Assembly: GCF_000711885.1 (NCBI RefSeq)
Contig: NZ_JONK01000021.1
Span: 30,058-94,057 of the forward strand
Direction: 5' to 3'
Source of the DNA: Chromobacterium haemolyticum DSM 19808
Lineage (GTDB): Bacteria; Pseudomonadota; Gammaproteobacteria; Burkholderiales; Chromobacteriaceae
Length of the DNA: 64,000 nt
The notes beneath the pieces are model-generated. The model saw only the letters and a program-made list of their open reading frames with translations. It did no database searches and was not told the DNA's origin. Numbering within the stretch: position 1 is the first letter of the stretch; every line of letters begins with the position of its first letter. Position numbers and translations under genes: made by a program. Of the stretch, positions 51,473 through 61,495 are shown piece after piece.

Positions 51473-52438
51473 TTACAGCGTGCCGGCCAGCTTCTTGTTG
51501 CGCATCAGGCACAGCATGTCACAGGCCAAATGCGCGGCGGCGATGGCGGTCACTTCGCTGTTGTCATAAGCGGGCGCCACTTCCACCACATCCATGCCGA
51601 CAATGTTCAAATCACCCAGATTGCGGACGATCTTCAAGGCCTGGGCGCTGCTGAGGCCGCCCGGAACCGGGGTACCGGTGCCCGGCGCAAACGCCGGGTC
51701 CAGACAGTCGATGTCAAACGTCAGGTAAACCGGGCTGTCGCCGATGACTTCCTTGATGCGCGCGATGGTGGCATCCACGCCGTTATCGTGTACCCAGGGC
51801 GCATCCAGCACATTCATGCCCATGAAGTCGTCGTTCCAGGTACGGATGCCCACCTGCACCGATTTCTTAGGATCAACCAAACCCTCTTTCACCGCTTTGT
51901 AGAACATGGTGCCGTGGTTCAGGCTATCTGGTTCATCGTCCGGCCAAGTGTCGCAGTGAGCATCGAAATGCAGCAGCGCCAGCGGCTTGCCGTATTTCTC
52001 GGCGTGCGCGATCAGCAGCGGGTAGGTGATGAAGTGGTCGCCGCCGAAAGTCAGCATCTTGGCGCCGGAGGCCAGGATGGTGCGCGCGTGTTCGATGATG
52101 GAGGGCTTGATGGTCAACGGATTGTGCGCATCGAACCAGCAATCGCCGTAATCGATCACGGCCAGGTCGTCGAAGGGATTGAAGCCCCAGGGGAAGGGAC
52201 TCAACTCGGCCAGCTGCACGCTGGCGGCGCGGATAGCCTGCGGGCCCAGCCGCGCGCCGGAGCGGAACGTGGTGGACAGGTCCAGCGGAATGCCGGACAC
52301 CACCACGTCGGCGCCGGTCAGGTCGCGGCTATAGTTGCGGCGCATGAAGGACAGCACGCCGGCATAAGTGTTTTCAATGGAAGAGCCGTATAGGCCCTGA
52401 CGGCGGATCGCGCCGTCGCCGAAAATGGTTTCGCTCAT
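51473..52438 (-). CDS. speB: Agmatinase
   Basis: Hydrolyses agmatine to putrescine and urea. The 321-aa ureohydrolase has its binuclear Mn sites in 'LTFGGDHFITYPLL', 'LLHFDAHCDTWPDDE' and 'LTFDIDCLDPAFAPGTGTP', plus the family 'GGLSSAQALKIVRNLGD'. It is monocistronic. The ribosome site GGAGAG forms one arm of a hairpin just before the ATG, suggesting translational control. Confidence 0.92.
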   Translation of the reverse strand: MSETIFGDGAIRRQGLYGSSIENTYAGVLSFMRRNYSRDLTGADVVVSGIPLDLSTTFRSGARLGPQAIRAASVQLAELSPFPWGFNPFDDLAVIDYGDCWFDAHNPLTIKPSIIEHARTILASGAKMLTFGGDHFITYPLLIAHAEKYGKPLALLHFDAHCDTWPDDEPDSLNHGTMFYKAVKEGLVDPKKSVQVGIRTWNDDFMGMNVLDAPWVHDNGVDATIARIKEVIGDSPVYLTFDIDCLDPAFAPGTGTPVPGGLSSAQALKIVRNLGDLNIVGMDVVEVAPAYDNSEVTAIAAAHLACDMLCLMRNKKLAGTL

Positions 52439-52441
52439 GAA

Positions 52442-52460
52442 TACTCTCCGCGAGAGAGTA
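52442..52460 (-). promoter_or_regulatory. Hairpin sequestering the speB Shine-Dalgarno
   Basis: On the minus strand TACTCTC-TCGCG-GAGAGTA forms a perfect 7-bp stem, ending three bases before the speB ATG. The GGAGAG ribosome site is inside the 3' arm, so folding would block initiation. Confidence 0.5.
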
Positions 52461-52588
52461 CGCCGGGCTCAGGCGTCCCGACGATTACCGTCCATCTTGC
52501 ACAGCCGACGGCTTGAGGCTGCCGCCCCCCTTGGGGCGGAACCCCGGAGTTTGCCGCGATGCGCGCGCCCGCACAAGAGCCAATCGAA

Positions 52589-53368
52589 TCAATGGCTTTC
52601 CAGCTGGATGCGCCACAACCGGAAACGCAGCCGAACGTCGTACCAGACCGGGCGCAAGCCCAGCAAAAACAAGAGCAGCGCCAGCGGCAGGGTGAAACTG
52701 TATCCCATATGCTTGAAGCCCAGCGCGCCCACCACGCCGCCGCCGAAAAACGACAGCAGGATCAGCAAATAAGTGCGCAGTTTGACGCGGTTGGCGCGCA
52801 CGTCCTTGACCTTGGGCATGCTTTCACGGCCGTAGTAGCTGAGCTTGGCCAGTTCTATGCCGATGTCGGTGGCGATGCCGGTCATGTGGGTACTGCGCAA
52901 CAGGCCGCCGGATAGCTTGGTAACGATGGTGTTGTGCATGCCCATGATGAAGCAGAGCAGCATCACGGTTAATGGGGTGAAAAAACCCTTGTGCAAAGAA
53001 AGCGCGGCCCCCAGCAAGCCAAACAACAGCAGCAGGCCGGCCTCCTCCATCATGGACACGCCGTAGCCGCCGCGCAGCCGCTGCCGGCGCGCCCAAAGAA
53101 TCAGCCAGGAGCTGTGCATGGCGCCGGCGATGAAGCACAGCAGCATCACCAGCAGGGACAAGCCCAATGTCACCTCGCCCAGCGCGAACTCGTCGGCCAT
53201 GCCGGACACGATCCCGGACATGTGCGAGGTGTAGCGGTGCACGGCGAGGAAGCCTCCGGCGTTGAGCGCGCCGGCGATGAAGGCCATGGACCATCCCAAA
53301 TGCCGCAAGGTGTGGTCGTTGAAACGGCCCCGGTCCAACAGCCGGGTGATGTTGGTTCGTCTGGACAT
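52589..53368 (-). CDS. DUF1275 (YoaK) family membrane protein
   Basis: 259-aa protein with about six transmembrane helices. The family pattern is seen in 'AFIAGALNAGGFLAVHRYTSHMSGIVSGMAD', where the Tyr-Thr-Ser-His-Met-Ser-Gly core is diagnostic, and in 'GMHNTIVTKLSGGLLRSTHMTG', its repeat in the second half. Function unknown. The ATG at 53368 is chosen. A 7-bp hairpin without a T-run (52522-52539) lies downstream. Confidence 0.85.
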   Translation of the reverse strand: MSRRTNITRLLDRGRFNDHTLRHLGWSMAFIAGALNAGGFLAVHRYTSHMSGIVSGMADEFALGEVTLGLSLLVMLLCFIAGAMHSSWLILWARRQRLRGGYGVSMMEEAGLLLLFGLLGAALSLHKGFFTPLTVMLLCFIMGMHNTIVTKLSGGLLRSTHMTGIATDIGIELAKLSYYGRESMPKVKDVRANRVKLRTYLLILLSFFGGGVVGALGFKHMGYSFTLPLALLLFLLGLRPVWYDVRLRFRLWRIQLESH

Positions 53369-53383
53369 ATCCTGCTGACAGAA

Positions 53384-53409
53384 TGAACAACGGCGGCCAA
53401 TGGCCGCCG
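53384..53409 (-). terminator. Terminator downstream of the SPOR-domain gene
   Basis: On the minus strand, CGGCGGCC-ATT-GGCCGCCG is followed by TTGTTCATT, about 105 bases after the SPOR gene stop. It would end the hldE2-birA-coaX-SPOR operon. Confidence 0.6.
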
Positions 53410-53514
53410 CTATCTGAGAAATGAAGACACTGCGCCTGCGCCCTGCCGCGGGCGATGCTTGATAGTGCATCGCCGCGTCGGCGCTGGCAAGCAGTCAGAT
53501 CAAGACTAGCCGCC

Positions 53515-54303
53515 TCATCCGCAGGATTTCAGGCCGATTCCCGGGGTCAGCCGCTTTTGCAGCGCCTTGAGCTTGTCGGCCTGCTGCGCGTCCAGCGTCT
53601 TGAAGCTCAGCGTGGTCTTGCTCGCCTTCTGCCCCTTTTGCTGCACCAGCGCCTTGTCGTAGCCCGCCACCTTCAGTCGCGCGGCCAAGCCCTTGGCCGC
53701 CTCTTCCTTGCCGAACAAGCCCAGCGACAGGTGGCCTTTGAAGTCGTCGCTTTTGACGATGTAGTTGTCAAAACCCTTGCCTTTCAGCTCCGACGACAGC
53801 GTCGAAGTCTCCGCCTGGGTCGCCAACGGCGGGTAATAGACCCAGAAGCGCCCGCCTCCGCCGACCTCCTCCTTGCTGGCTTCGCTCAACTGGCCGGCCT
53901 TGAGTTTGAGTTGAGGCACGCCGCCCTTGACTCTGGCCAGCAGCTTTTCATCCAGCGGCCCCCATTGCAAGCAAGCCGCTGCGGTTTCCGCCGGCTTGGC
54001 CGCTTCGGGCTTGGCGGCTTCCGCTTTGGCCGCCGCTGTTTTCGGCGCGGACGCTTCCTGAGCTTTCTTGGCCGCTGCGGGCTTGTCCGCTTTGGGCGCG
54101 GAGGATTCGCGCAAAGGCTCCGCCGCAGGAGCGGAGGCGGCCGGCGCGGAGGCGGCGTTCGGCTTCCAGTTGGCCGGCAGCAGTTTGACCAACTCCGGAC
54201 TCACTTCCTGCGCCCGCACATCCGCCGGCGGACGCTGCTTGAACGAGCCATACATCGCCACCAACAAATTCAGCACCACGACCAAGGCTAGAAACCACTT
54301 CAT
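53515..54303 (-). CDS. SPOR domain-containing protein
   Basis: 262-aa protein with an N-terminal membrane anchor (about residues 3-18), a long Ala/Lys/Pro-rich linker (about 45-110) and a C-terminal SPOR peptidoglycan-binding domain (about 165-245; 'FWVYYPPLATQAETSTLSSE', 'KSDDFKGHLSLGLFGKEEAA'). SPOR domains bind denuded glycan strands at the division site. It overlaps coaX by four bases. Confidence 0.82.
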   Translation of the reverse strand: MKWFLALVVVLNLLVAMYGSFKQRPPADVRAQEVSPELVKLLPANWKPNAASAPAASAPAAEPLRESSAPKADKPAAAKKAQEASAPKTAAAKAEAAKPEAAKPAETAAACLQWGPLDEKLLARVKGGVPQLKLKAGQLSEASKEEVGGGGRFWVYYPPLATQAETSTLSSELKGKGFDNYIVKSDDFKGHLSLGLFGKEEAAKGLAARLKVAGYDKALVQQKGQKASKTTLSFKTLDAQQADKLKALQKRLTPGIGLKSCG

Positions 54304-55016
54304 TTTTTGTCGGCCACTCTTAATAAGCCCAATAACACCAGATTATCCACGATCTCGACCGGCCCGGCGAGCCAAGGCGCCAACTTCGCGGCGTCGCCGC
54401 CGGTCAGCAGCACCCGCACCGGGGCGCGTCCAGTGCGCGCTTGCAATTGCCGGCGCTGGGCTTCCACCGCGCCGGTCAGCGCGTATACCGCGCCGCTGGC
54501 CAAGGCGTCTTCGGTCCCTTGCGGGAACGGCGTCACCACACCGGCGGAGCGGTCCAAATTGGCGGTGTTCCGCGCCAGGCTGCTCAACATCAGATTCAAC
54601 CCGGGCACAATCAACCCGCCCAGATATTCGCCCTCCGCCGTCAAGGCTTCCACGGTCAAAGCGGTGCCGGCGCAGGCAACGATCACATCGCCCTGATGCA
54701 GTTGCCGCGCGGCCAGCACCGCCAGCCAGCGGTCAGCCCCCTGCTCGGCCGGATTGCGGTAAGCATTGCGCACATCGCCGAAACCCGCCTCCGCGCGCAC
54801 CCAGCGCAAGGGGCAGGGCGCCGCCGCCGCCAAGGCTTTAGCCACCTCGTCGTGGGCCACCGACGCGCCCCAGGCTGCCGTAATCGGCCATTGCCGCCAG
54901 ACTTCGGCTAGGCTGGCGATCTCGCAGTGCTCCACCGCGTCCTGCGCCAACCAGCCGCGTCCATCATGCACCGCCCATTTGATCCGGCTATTACCGGCGT
55001 CGATCAACAACTTCAT
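54300..55016 (-). CDS. coaX: Type III pantothenate kinase
   Basis: Phosphorylates pantothenate in coenzyme A synthesis. The 238 aa have the ASKHA-fold motifs 'LLIDAGNSRIKWAVHDGRGW' (phosphate 1), 'EQGADRWLAVLAARQLHQGD' (pantothenate region) and 'IVACAGTALTVEALTAEGEY' (phosphate 2). It is linked to birA by an ATGA overlap, the typical arrangement in betaproteobacteria. Confidence 0.93.
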   Translation of the reverse strand: MKLLIDAGNSRIKWAVHDGRGWLAQDAVEHCEIASLAEVWRQWPITAAWGASVAHDEVAKALAAAAPCPLRWVRAEAGFGDVRNAYRNPAEQGADRWLAVLAARQLHQGDVIVACAGTALTVEALTAEGEYLGGLIVPGLNLMLSSLARNTANLDRSAGVVTPFPQGTEDALASGAVYALTGAVEAQRRQLQARTGRAPVRVLLTGGDAAKLAPWLAGPVEIVDNLVLLGLLRVADKK

Positions 55017-55978
55017 GCCAGCTTCCTCAAACTGACCTCGCCGGCGTGATAGGTCTTCATCCCGTCGACGGTGTCCACCAGCAAGGCGCCGCTCTCAGCC
55101 ACGCCTCGAGCTATGCCCTGTACCGGATCGCCATGGGAAAAACTCAAACAGACCGGCGCGTCCTGATGCGCGGACAAACTCATCCACTCCTGGCGCAAAG
55201 GCATAAAGCCATGGCGGTCGAAGTCGCTCAGCACGCGGTGCAATTCGTTCAGCAGCTCCGCCAGCAGCGCGCTGCGCGCCAGCTTGACGCCAGCCTCGGC
55301 CAAAAAGGCCACCGGCTGGTCCACTTCGCCCGGATCGCTCACATTCATGCCGACGCCGATCACCACCGCGGTCGGCCCCAGCGCATCGCCGGACAGCTCG
55401 ATCAGGATGCCGGCCAGCTTGCGTTCGTCCAACAACACATCGTTCGGCCACTTCAAGGCCACCGGCGCGCCCAAGCGCCGCAACGTCCGAGCCAAGGCCA
55501 CCCCCACTGCCAAGGAAAGCCCGGCCAGCTGGGACAGACCTCGGTCGAAACGCCACAGCAGGGAGAAGGTCAGGCCCGAGCCCAGCCGAGCTTGCCAGCG
55601 TCGCCCCAGCCGGCCCCGGCCGGCTGTTTGCAGCTCCGTCGCCAACACCAAGCCATGCAAGCCGCCGCTGGCGGCGCGCGCCAACAGTTGGGAATTGGTG
55701 GAATCCGTACGCTCCGCCACCGCCAGCGTGAAGGTGTCGGCAGCTGCTTCGTCCAGGCCATCGCGGATAGCCGCCACGTCCAGCCATTCAAACGGCGCCG
55801 CCAAGCGATAGCCCTGGCCGCGCACGCTGAACACGGTGACGCCCAAATCCTGCTGAATGGCGTGCACCGCTTGCCAGACCAGGGTGCGGGAACATCCCAA
55901 TTCGCCGGCGATGTCCTCGCCGGAATGGAAGCGACCGTCGGCGAGACGGCGCAACACCGCGAAAGCGTGCTCGCTCAC
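55013..55978 (-). CDS. birA: Biotin-[acetyl-CoA-carboxylase] ligase / biotin operon repressor
   Basis: Attaches biotin to carrier proteins. The 321 aa have an N-terminal winged helix (residues 1-60; '[21 protein letters not shown]') that can act as a repressor domain, then the catalytic domain with '[14 protein letters not shown]' (biotinyl-AMP binding) and '[20 protein letters not shown]', and an SH3-like C-terminal domain. It overlaps both hldE2 and coaX by four bases. Confidence 0.93.
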   Translation of the reverse strand: MSEHAFAVLRRLADGRFHSGEDIAGELGCSRTLVWQAVHAIQQDLGVTVFSVRGQGYRLAAPFEWLDVAAIRDGLDEAAADTFTLAVAERTDSTNSQLLARAASGGLHGLVLATELQTAGRGRLGRRWQARLGSGLTFSLLWRFDRGLSQLAGLSLAVGVALARTLRRLGAPVALKWPNDVLLDERKLAGILIELSGDALGPTAVVIGVGMNVSDPGEVDQPVAFLAEAGVKLARSALLAELLNELHRVLSDFDRHGFMPLRQEWMSLSAHQDAPVCLSFSHGDPVQGIARGVAESGALLVDTVDGMKTYHAGEVSLRKLA

Positions 55979-56475
55979 TGCTTGGCCTCGTTGGCCCGGA
56001 TCTTGTGCAAGGTAGCGGTGGTGGAAGTATCGAACAGGAAAGGTATGGAATGCACCGAGCCGCCTCGCGCCAGCGTCTCGGCGCTGCCGACGATTTTATC
56101 CGGTGTCCAGTCGCCGCCTTTGACCAGCACGTCGGGGCGCACCAGCTCGATCAATTGCGCCGGGGTGTCTTCGTCGAAACAGATCACCAGGCTCACACTT
56201 TCCAGCGCGGCCAATACCGCCGCTCGGTCGTCCTGATGATTGATAGGCCGGTCGTCGCCCTTGCCCAGGCGGCGCACCGAAGCATCGGTGTTCAGACCCA
56301 GCACTAGGCTGGCACCCAAGGCGCGCGCCTGCGCCAGATAGGTCACATGCCCGCGGTGCAGGATATCGAAGCAGCCATTGGTAAAAACAATGGGGCGCGG
56401 CAAGGCCGCCAGCTTTTGTTGCAATTGCTCTGCACTGCAGACCTTATTTTCAAACAATGGGGCCGGATACGACAT
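55975..56475 (-). CDS. D-glycero-beta-D-manno-heptose 1-phosphate adenylyltransferase
   Basis: Makes ADP-heptose for the LPS inner core (the C-terminal domain of HldE as a separate protein, also called RfaE2/HldC). The 166 aa have the nucleotidyltransferase motif '[20 protein letters not shown]' with HxGH, '[20 protein letters not shown]', and the late '[23 protein letters not shown]'. It heads the four-gene operon down to the SPOR gene. The upstream 138 bases contain its promoter region and the end of the pilin gene. Confidence 0.92.
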   Translation of the reverse strand: MSYPAPLFENKVCSAEQLQQKLAALPRPIVFTNGCFDILHRGHVTYLAQARALGASLVLGLNTDASVRRLGKGDDRPINHQDDRAAVLAALESVSLVICFDEDTPAQLIELVRPDVLVKGGDWTPDKIVGSAETLARGGSVHSIPFLFDTSTTATLHKIRANEAKQ

Positions 56476-56613
56476 TCGTTTCCCTGAGACAATTTAGTGG
56501 GCCCGAGCAGCGTAGGTCAACACACACGCACACCCTGCGGACAGCATCGCTATAATTGAAATGCCACCTAGGATACCATTCGCGGCACCACTTCCCCAAC
56601 CGCAACACCTACT

Positions 56614-57018
56614 TTAACGCCAGCAATTGGCTACCGTGCCGCTGGCCGCCCCTCTATTGCCCAAATTATCTAATGTCAAATTCCCGCAAGAGTCATTTTG
56701 CAAAGTCGCGCTGGGTATTGCTGTAATGGTAAACGCAGTACCAGAAGACTGGAGGGCCGTACTGATAGTGTATGCAGAGACTCCGGACGAGATATCCACC
56801 GTTGCACTGGACTGTGAAGCGTTATAGCTATTGTTCATTGTGAACCAACGCTCCTGCTCCTGCGCCATCTGCAGCATGGTGGACTCAGCTTGTGCCCGCC
56901 TCCCGCGCATGACATAACTGCTATATGACGGATAGGCGATTGCCGCCACAATACCGAGAATAGCTACCACAATCATCATCTCAATCAAGGTAAACCCAGC
57001 CAAACGCCTCGTCGCCAT
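56614..57018 (-). CDS. Type IV pilin-like protein (PilE-type minor pilin)
   Basis: 134-aa prepilin. A short leader (ATRRLAG) precedes the prepilin peptidase site G-F and the hydrophobic N-terminal helix 'FTLIEMMIVVAILGIVAAIA' with the conserved Glu5. A small Ser/Thr-rich globular domain follows, with Cys near the C-terminus ('NDSCGNLTL', 'ANCWR') likely forming a disulphide loop. It is the last gene of the fimT-pilV-pilW-pilX-pilY1 cluster. The ATG at 57018 is chosen over a TTG at 57036. Confidence 0.88.
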   Translation of the reverse strand: MATRRLAGFTLIEMMIVVAILGIVAAIAYPSYSSYVMRGRRAQAESTMLQMAQEQERWFTMNNSYNASQSSATVDISSGVSAYTISTALQSSGTAFTITAIPSATLQNDSCGNLTLDNLGNRGAASGTVANCWR

Positions 57019-57029
57019 CAAGAATACCC

Positions 57030-60000
57030 CTACCAAGTTTGAATGATTTCCCGCCAGGATAAACGGCCGAAAGAACCACTAAATGTATTGACTCGGACAC
57101 AGCCGCCCTTGCCGCCTGAACCTGCTGTGCAAATCCACTCATAGCCGTTTTGATCGATCAATCTCAAAGGAGTCCCTCCCGTCACGCCACTGCTGTCTCC
57201 TGGCCGGAATCGGCCGGCAGCCTGATCACTGCTGTTGATCACGCCATCGCCATTGGTGTCGAACACAGGGGTCGAGCTCATACCTCCACTAAATATATTA
57301 ACCTCGGTCACCCAGGATGTCCCGCCATTGGTACAACCGGTAGAATCCGGAATGATGCTATTAAAACGCACAGTCTTGGTACCCCTCAGCAGCGGCTTCG
57401 CCACCACTCTCTCATTGGCCGTCAATTGAATATACCAACCATTGCTACTACTACTCATTGCCGTGGACGAGGTAGCGTTGAAGGTCCCCCCTACCGTGCC
57501 GCTCAGTTGAGAGCCTATGGTCTGCTGCAACAGACTGCCGGTAATTGGATTAGTTAAGGCAAGCCCAGTATCGCGTACTCCATACAAAGCCTGAGTCCCC
57601 ACAGTGCGATCGCTGTCGGATAAGAACTGGCCAGTACCAAACAACACCAAGTAGCCTTTCTGACTATCCCGGGTGACCACCGGGGCCGCCGTGATCGGCT
57701 GACGCACCCCCAATGCCTGAGTCGAACCGGAGGTGGTAACTGAATAAGCGGAGATCAGCGGCAGACATGCCGAGGAGCAGACACTGTTGTAGTTGCCCGC
57801 AGTTCCCCAAGCAGAGATGCCCCAGCTGGAAGGGGTGGCCGAATTCAGATTAAACTTCCATAAATTGCCGTTGATATCACCAGCATAAACAAAGTCCACC
57901 ATGCCGTCGCCTGTAGTGTCCACTGCCGTCGGGCTGCCCATGGCATTTGGACTCACGCTCTGCCCTGACTGATTGGGAACATCAATGCGAAAATAATTGC
58001 TTCCTCTCGCCCAAGCTTCTCCTTGTGCTTTATCTAGATACAAAACGAAAATGGATGCCAAGCCACCGCTACCTGTCTGATTGTAGCCATTACCGAAGAT
58101 TACCGCCGGGCGACCATTCTGTAGTTTGACGATTTGTGGATTTCCAATTGTCTGTCCCAGATTGGGATCATCTGCGCTCGTGAACTCCCACAATACGCTG
58201 GACGCCCCCATACTACCTGGCAGGGTAATATCAAGCGCATAGACACTATTGCCTCCCGCCCCAGTTGTGCCCACCACCACAGTGCGAGCCTCAGCAACAG
58301 TCAGCGCCGAGCCAGATGACGATAAAGTAAAACAGACATCCCTGGCATTTGGCGTGCCGTCGTTGTAATACTGATGCACATAAGATGGGGAGGTCAGGCT
58401 AGGTAGATTAGCGAAAATCCCACCAGGTAGATAAGCAAACCGTTCGTTGCCGCTCATATCGAAACCGTGCAGGAAACCATCATTGGCTGCCACCATTACC
58501 ATCGCTGGTCGCGAAAAGATGGCGGCACGGTCAGTCGCTTGCGTGCTGCTGTTTGCCGCAAACGCGCAGTCTGCGGGGTCCTGAGCGGGGGCAGCCATAT
58601 AAACCGGGGATGAATTGACGATATCACCCAAGCGATAGTTTCGAGGACGAAACTGCGGTGATGAACCTGCCGCTTCATTCGTCTTATCACCACGCAGGTA
58701 GCTGACTCGAGCAGCCCCTTGAGCGTCTGTGCTGTTCAATGCAAGCTTCTGTGCATTTGTCGCCGCCAAACCGCTAAACCAAGCACTGTTGAAAGTCGCA
58801 CCCAAGCGTGCGGCAACGTCGTAGGTCAACACTGTGCGGCCAGCCAAATTACTGTTTAGCTGTGTCTCCAGAGTATTTTTCGCTCGCCAGCCATGACTCG
58901 AGTCCTGTACTAGAGTTGGGGCGGAAAACGCATTGGCCTGGACAATCTGATAAGCGATTAGATCGCCATGCCAGTCAGTCGAGTCAAATGATGACTGGAA
59001 CACATAGGCAGAAGAAAATACTTGAGAGCCGCTGGAAGTAGTCGACAAACCAGCCAGCGTCGGATCAGTTGCCGCGGAAATCGAAGCAAACGCAGATTGC
59101 AAAGCCGTGGTCATCCGAGAGGGATCACTAGCTTGGGCGAAATTTTTAGGAACACCATTAGGGTACGCAGCGATACTGGTTGCCCCGCTAGGATCACTTG
59201 TCCATTCTGATCGGGTACCTGGTGTCTGCGTACCATCGGTGTCAGTAAAGCCACCATATTTTGCTGCCAGATAAAATGGGTTGGTAGTTTGGGTCTTTGC
59301 ATTCCCATTTTCCACTACATCTATCATGAAAGCATTAACGGTTTGTTTGCCGGTCAGGTCCGGGCGCAAATCGGTGACATTTCCCCAATAGGCCAAGCCA
59401 GCGATAAATGGCGGCGAATTAGTCGAACCGGTATTGATACTGGACAGATTGCTCACGCCCTCCTGATTGCCAATGGAGTTTGTCCACGCGGCAACCCCTG
59501 AGCCACTACCACTCACAGGCGGTGACCCCATATTGGACGCGGCATCGTCATTGGGTGGTCGCAAAGGTGACGTCTGATTACCACTCGGCACGGGCCAAGC
59601 GGAACCGGGCAAATCCACATCACCATGGGTATTGGTATCACCAATATAAATAATGAAATTCTGTTGACATGAATTGACAATAGGGTCATCCCAGTCCGTT
59701 ATAACTGGAAAATTATCCTTCATCGCAGCAGTCAAGCTACCACTATAAGCAGAGTAATTACCTATTTTACGAAAATAACGCAAAGCAGCATAATAGAGCT
59801 CTGCGGCTGGGTCGTAGGTTTTATAGCCATTATTATCACCAAACTTATTCAAATAATTAATCACCCCGCTATTAGCAACACTACTGCCGGTAGCATCTGT
59901 AACATCAGGATTTACCGCAAACACCCCATTGACATTACTCCATTCAGCCCCTAAGGTGAAAATATTGGAGGAGGTCGTCGCAGACGTTGATGAGGAAGAA

Positions 60001-60923
60001 ATGCCAGGATATTTCATTCGCGCTCGCAACACCCCACCATCACGATTGTAATTAGCATCAATCAAATAGCTAAATACACTAAAGCGCATATCCCCGCCGT
60101 ACTGCTGAATTAAACCTTCCGGCTTATAATTACTTCCATACCCTGTGCAGTTATCTTCTATACCATTACCGTACTTCGAAGTCAGACCTAAGCTCGAGTA
60201 TTGAGAATTGCCCACACCGCTAACTGTAGTGCACACCTTAGCCATCACATTGAACGTACCCAAAGTAGTCCAAGTGGTGCCATTGTTAGAGCCCTCCACC
60301 GTAGTGGACCAGTTAAGGCTGGTAAATCTCAGTTGCGAATAACTATATGGACTCAATGACGAAACATTGGTCGTTAGCTTGCGTACAGTATTGAAACCAT
60401 AACCCTGGTTTTGTCCAGAAACAATCCGGGCGCCGCGCAACACGGTCAGGCTGGCCGTATCTCCCACGGTATAATCTGTCGCTGTACCGCTGGTTCCTAA
60501 AGCTCGATTGCCCCCAGTCAAGGTCTGTCGAAAAACATCAATCGCCGACATCGTCGCCCAGTTCAAAAGGCTACCGCTCCAATTACTACCGCTACAGGTA
60601 CGATTCGTCGCGTTATTCACCAGAGATACCGGATAAAAGTACCCCGGTGTAGAACCTGACCCCGCTTGATAGGCATAACACTTGTACTGATCAAAATACC
60701 CTTTATGATCCTTGCTCAATTCCGTGCTATCAAAAGTCCGATTAGTATAAGCTTCCCCAGCTGTAGGAAACTCTACCGACAAGCCCAGCAATACATTGGG
60801 GCCATAGCGCCCCCCCACCCCCGCTAGAGGCACTTGTGACACACTAATAGCTGCGACAGCAGGCCAAGCCAGCCAAAAACCGCAAAACCCCAGCCCTCTT
60901 AACAACTTGCCACTTAGCGCCAT
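57030..60923 (-). CDS. pilY1: Type IV pilus tip adhesin/biogenesis factor PilY1
   Basis: 1297-aa exported protein. After a signal peptide, the N-terminal two-thirds is Ser/Thr/Asn-rich and adhesin-like. The C-terminal PilC/PilY1 beta-propeller (about residues 750-1230) includes 'VVGTTGAGGNSVYALDITLP', 'YAGDINGNLWKFNLNS' and 'LVLFGTGQFLSDSDRTVGTQ'. Two EF-hand-like calcium loops are visible: 'DTTGDGMVD' near residue 1001 and 'DTNGDGVINSSD' near 1220. An RGD lies near residue 744 ('SYLRGDKTNE'). It is expected to cap the pilus and mediate adhesion. Base composition is low-GC for this genome. Confidence 0.9.
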   Translation of the reverse strand: MALSGKLLRGLGFCGFWLAWPAVAAISVSQVPLAGVGGRYGPNVLLGLSVEFPTAGEAYTNRTFDSTELSKDHKGYFDQYKCYAYQAGSGSTPGYFYPVSLVNNATNRTCSGSNWSGSLLNWATMSAIDVFRQTLTGGNRALGTSGTATDYTVGDTASLTVLRGARIVSGQNQGYGFNTVRKLTTNVSSLSPYSYSQLRFTSLNWSTTVEGSNNGTTWTTLGTFNVMAKVCTTVSGVGNSQYSSLGLTSKYGNGIEDNCTGYGSNYKPEGLIQQYGGDMRFSVFSYLIDANYNRDGGVLRARMKYPGISSSSTSATTSSNIFTLGAEWSNVNGVFAVNPDVTDATGSSVANSGVINYLNKFGDNNGYKTYDPAAELYYAALRYFRKIGNYSAYSGSLTAAMKDNFPVITDWDDPIVNSCQQNFIIYIGDTNTHGDVDLPGSAWPVPSGNQTSPLRPPNDDAASNMGSPPVSGSGSGVAAWTNSIGNQEGVSNLSSINTGSTNSPPFIAGLAYWGNVTDLRPDLTGKQTVNAFMIDVVENGNAKTQTTNPFYLAAKYGGFTDTDGTQTPGTRSEWTSDPSGATSIAAYPNGVPKNFAQASDPSRMTTALQSAFASISAATDPTLAGLSTTSSGSQVFSSAYVFQSSFDSTDWHGDLIAYQIVQANAFSAPTLVQDSSHGWRAKNTLETQLNSNLAGRTVLTYDVAARLGATFNSAWFSGLAATNAQKLALNSTDAQGAARVSYLRGDKTNEAAGSSPQFRPRNYRLGDIVNSSPVYMAAPAQDPADCAFAANSSTQATDRAAIFSRPAMVMVAANDGFLHGFDMSGNERFAYLPGGIFANLPSLTSPSYVHQYYNDGTPNARDVCFTLSSSGSALTVAEARTVVVGTTGAGGNSVYALDITLPGSMGASSVLWEFTSADDPNLGQTIGNPQIVKLQNGRPAVIFGNGYNQTGSGGLASIFVLYLDKAQGEAWARGSNYFRIDVPNQSGQSVSPNAMGSPTAVDTTGDGMVDFVYAGDINGNLWKFNLNSATPSSWGISAWGTAGNYNSVCSSACLPLISAYSVTTSGSTQALGVRQPITAAPVVTRDSQKGYLVLFGTGQFLSDSDRTVGTQALYGVRDTGLALTNPITGSLLQQTIGSQLSGTVGGTFNATSSTAMSSSSNGWYIQLTANERVVAKPLLRGTKTVRFNSIIPDSTGCTNGGTSWVTEVNIFSGGMSSTPVFDTNGDGVINSSDQAAGRFRPGDSSGVTGGTPLRLIDQNGYEWICTAGSGGKGGCVRVNTFSGSFGRLSWREIIQTW

Positions 60924-60940
60924 GCCTCATTACCCCACTA

Positions 60941-61495
60941 TCAAAAGGGTCGGTACACGCTTTCAAGCGTGACATTAATTTGCGGGTTCATACCGAAACC
61001 GCGACTGGTAATTCGGTACTGCACACTTTGCCCACCCGTTTGAGCAGTCAGATCTTCGCCCGGCTTGATTGCGGGAAATACCTCAACCACATAACGTGGT
61101 GCCTGCAAGCTGGCACTGGGTGGGCTCCAACTACTGCTATCTATCGCCTTGGTCACCGTATCTGTCGCACTACTCAAACGGCTATTTAGCAGTACATGCA
61201 TCGGGCCGCTTGCGGATGGAAGACATAGACCATTGGCGGAACTCGCCGTTGTGCAATCGACAAAACCATAACGTCCCCGGATCTGGCCTATCGTCACTTG
61301 ATTTTCAGCAAACCGTAGCGCTGCCTCTGCTGATTCCGCTGCCAGAATAAAATCGCGTCCATTACGTGCAAAGCGCTCCTCCTGCACGGAAGAATAGGAG
61401 GCCGAAAGCGCCACTAGCATCAGCGCTACCAAGAACACCAAAGTCACCACAAGGGTCACTCCCCGTTGGGATTGAAGAGCTACTTGGTACTTCAT
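60941..61495 (-). CDS. pilX: Minor pilin PilX
   Basis: 184-aa prepilin-like protein. The N-terminus 'RGVTLVVTLVFLVALMLVAL' has the PilX type of cleavage site (G-V rather than G-F) and lacks the Glu5 seen in other pilins, as PilX proteins often do. 'FARNGRDFILAAESAEAALR' follows, the other PilX signature. It overlaps pilW by four bases and is 17 bases from pilY1. Confidence 0.85.
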   Translation of the reverse strand: MKYQVALQSQRGVTLVVTLVFLVALMLVALSASYSSVQEERFARNGRDFILAAESAEAALRFAENQVTIGQIRGRYGFVDCTTASSANGLCLPSASGPMHVLLNSRLSSATDTVTKAIDSSSWSPPSASLQAPRYVVEVFPAIKPGEDLTAQTGGQSVQYRITSRGFGMNPQINVTLESVYRPF

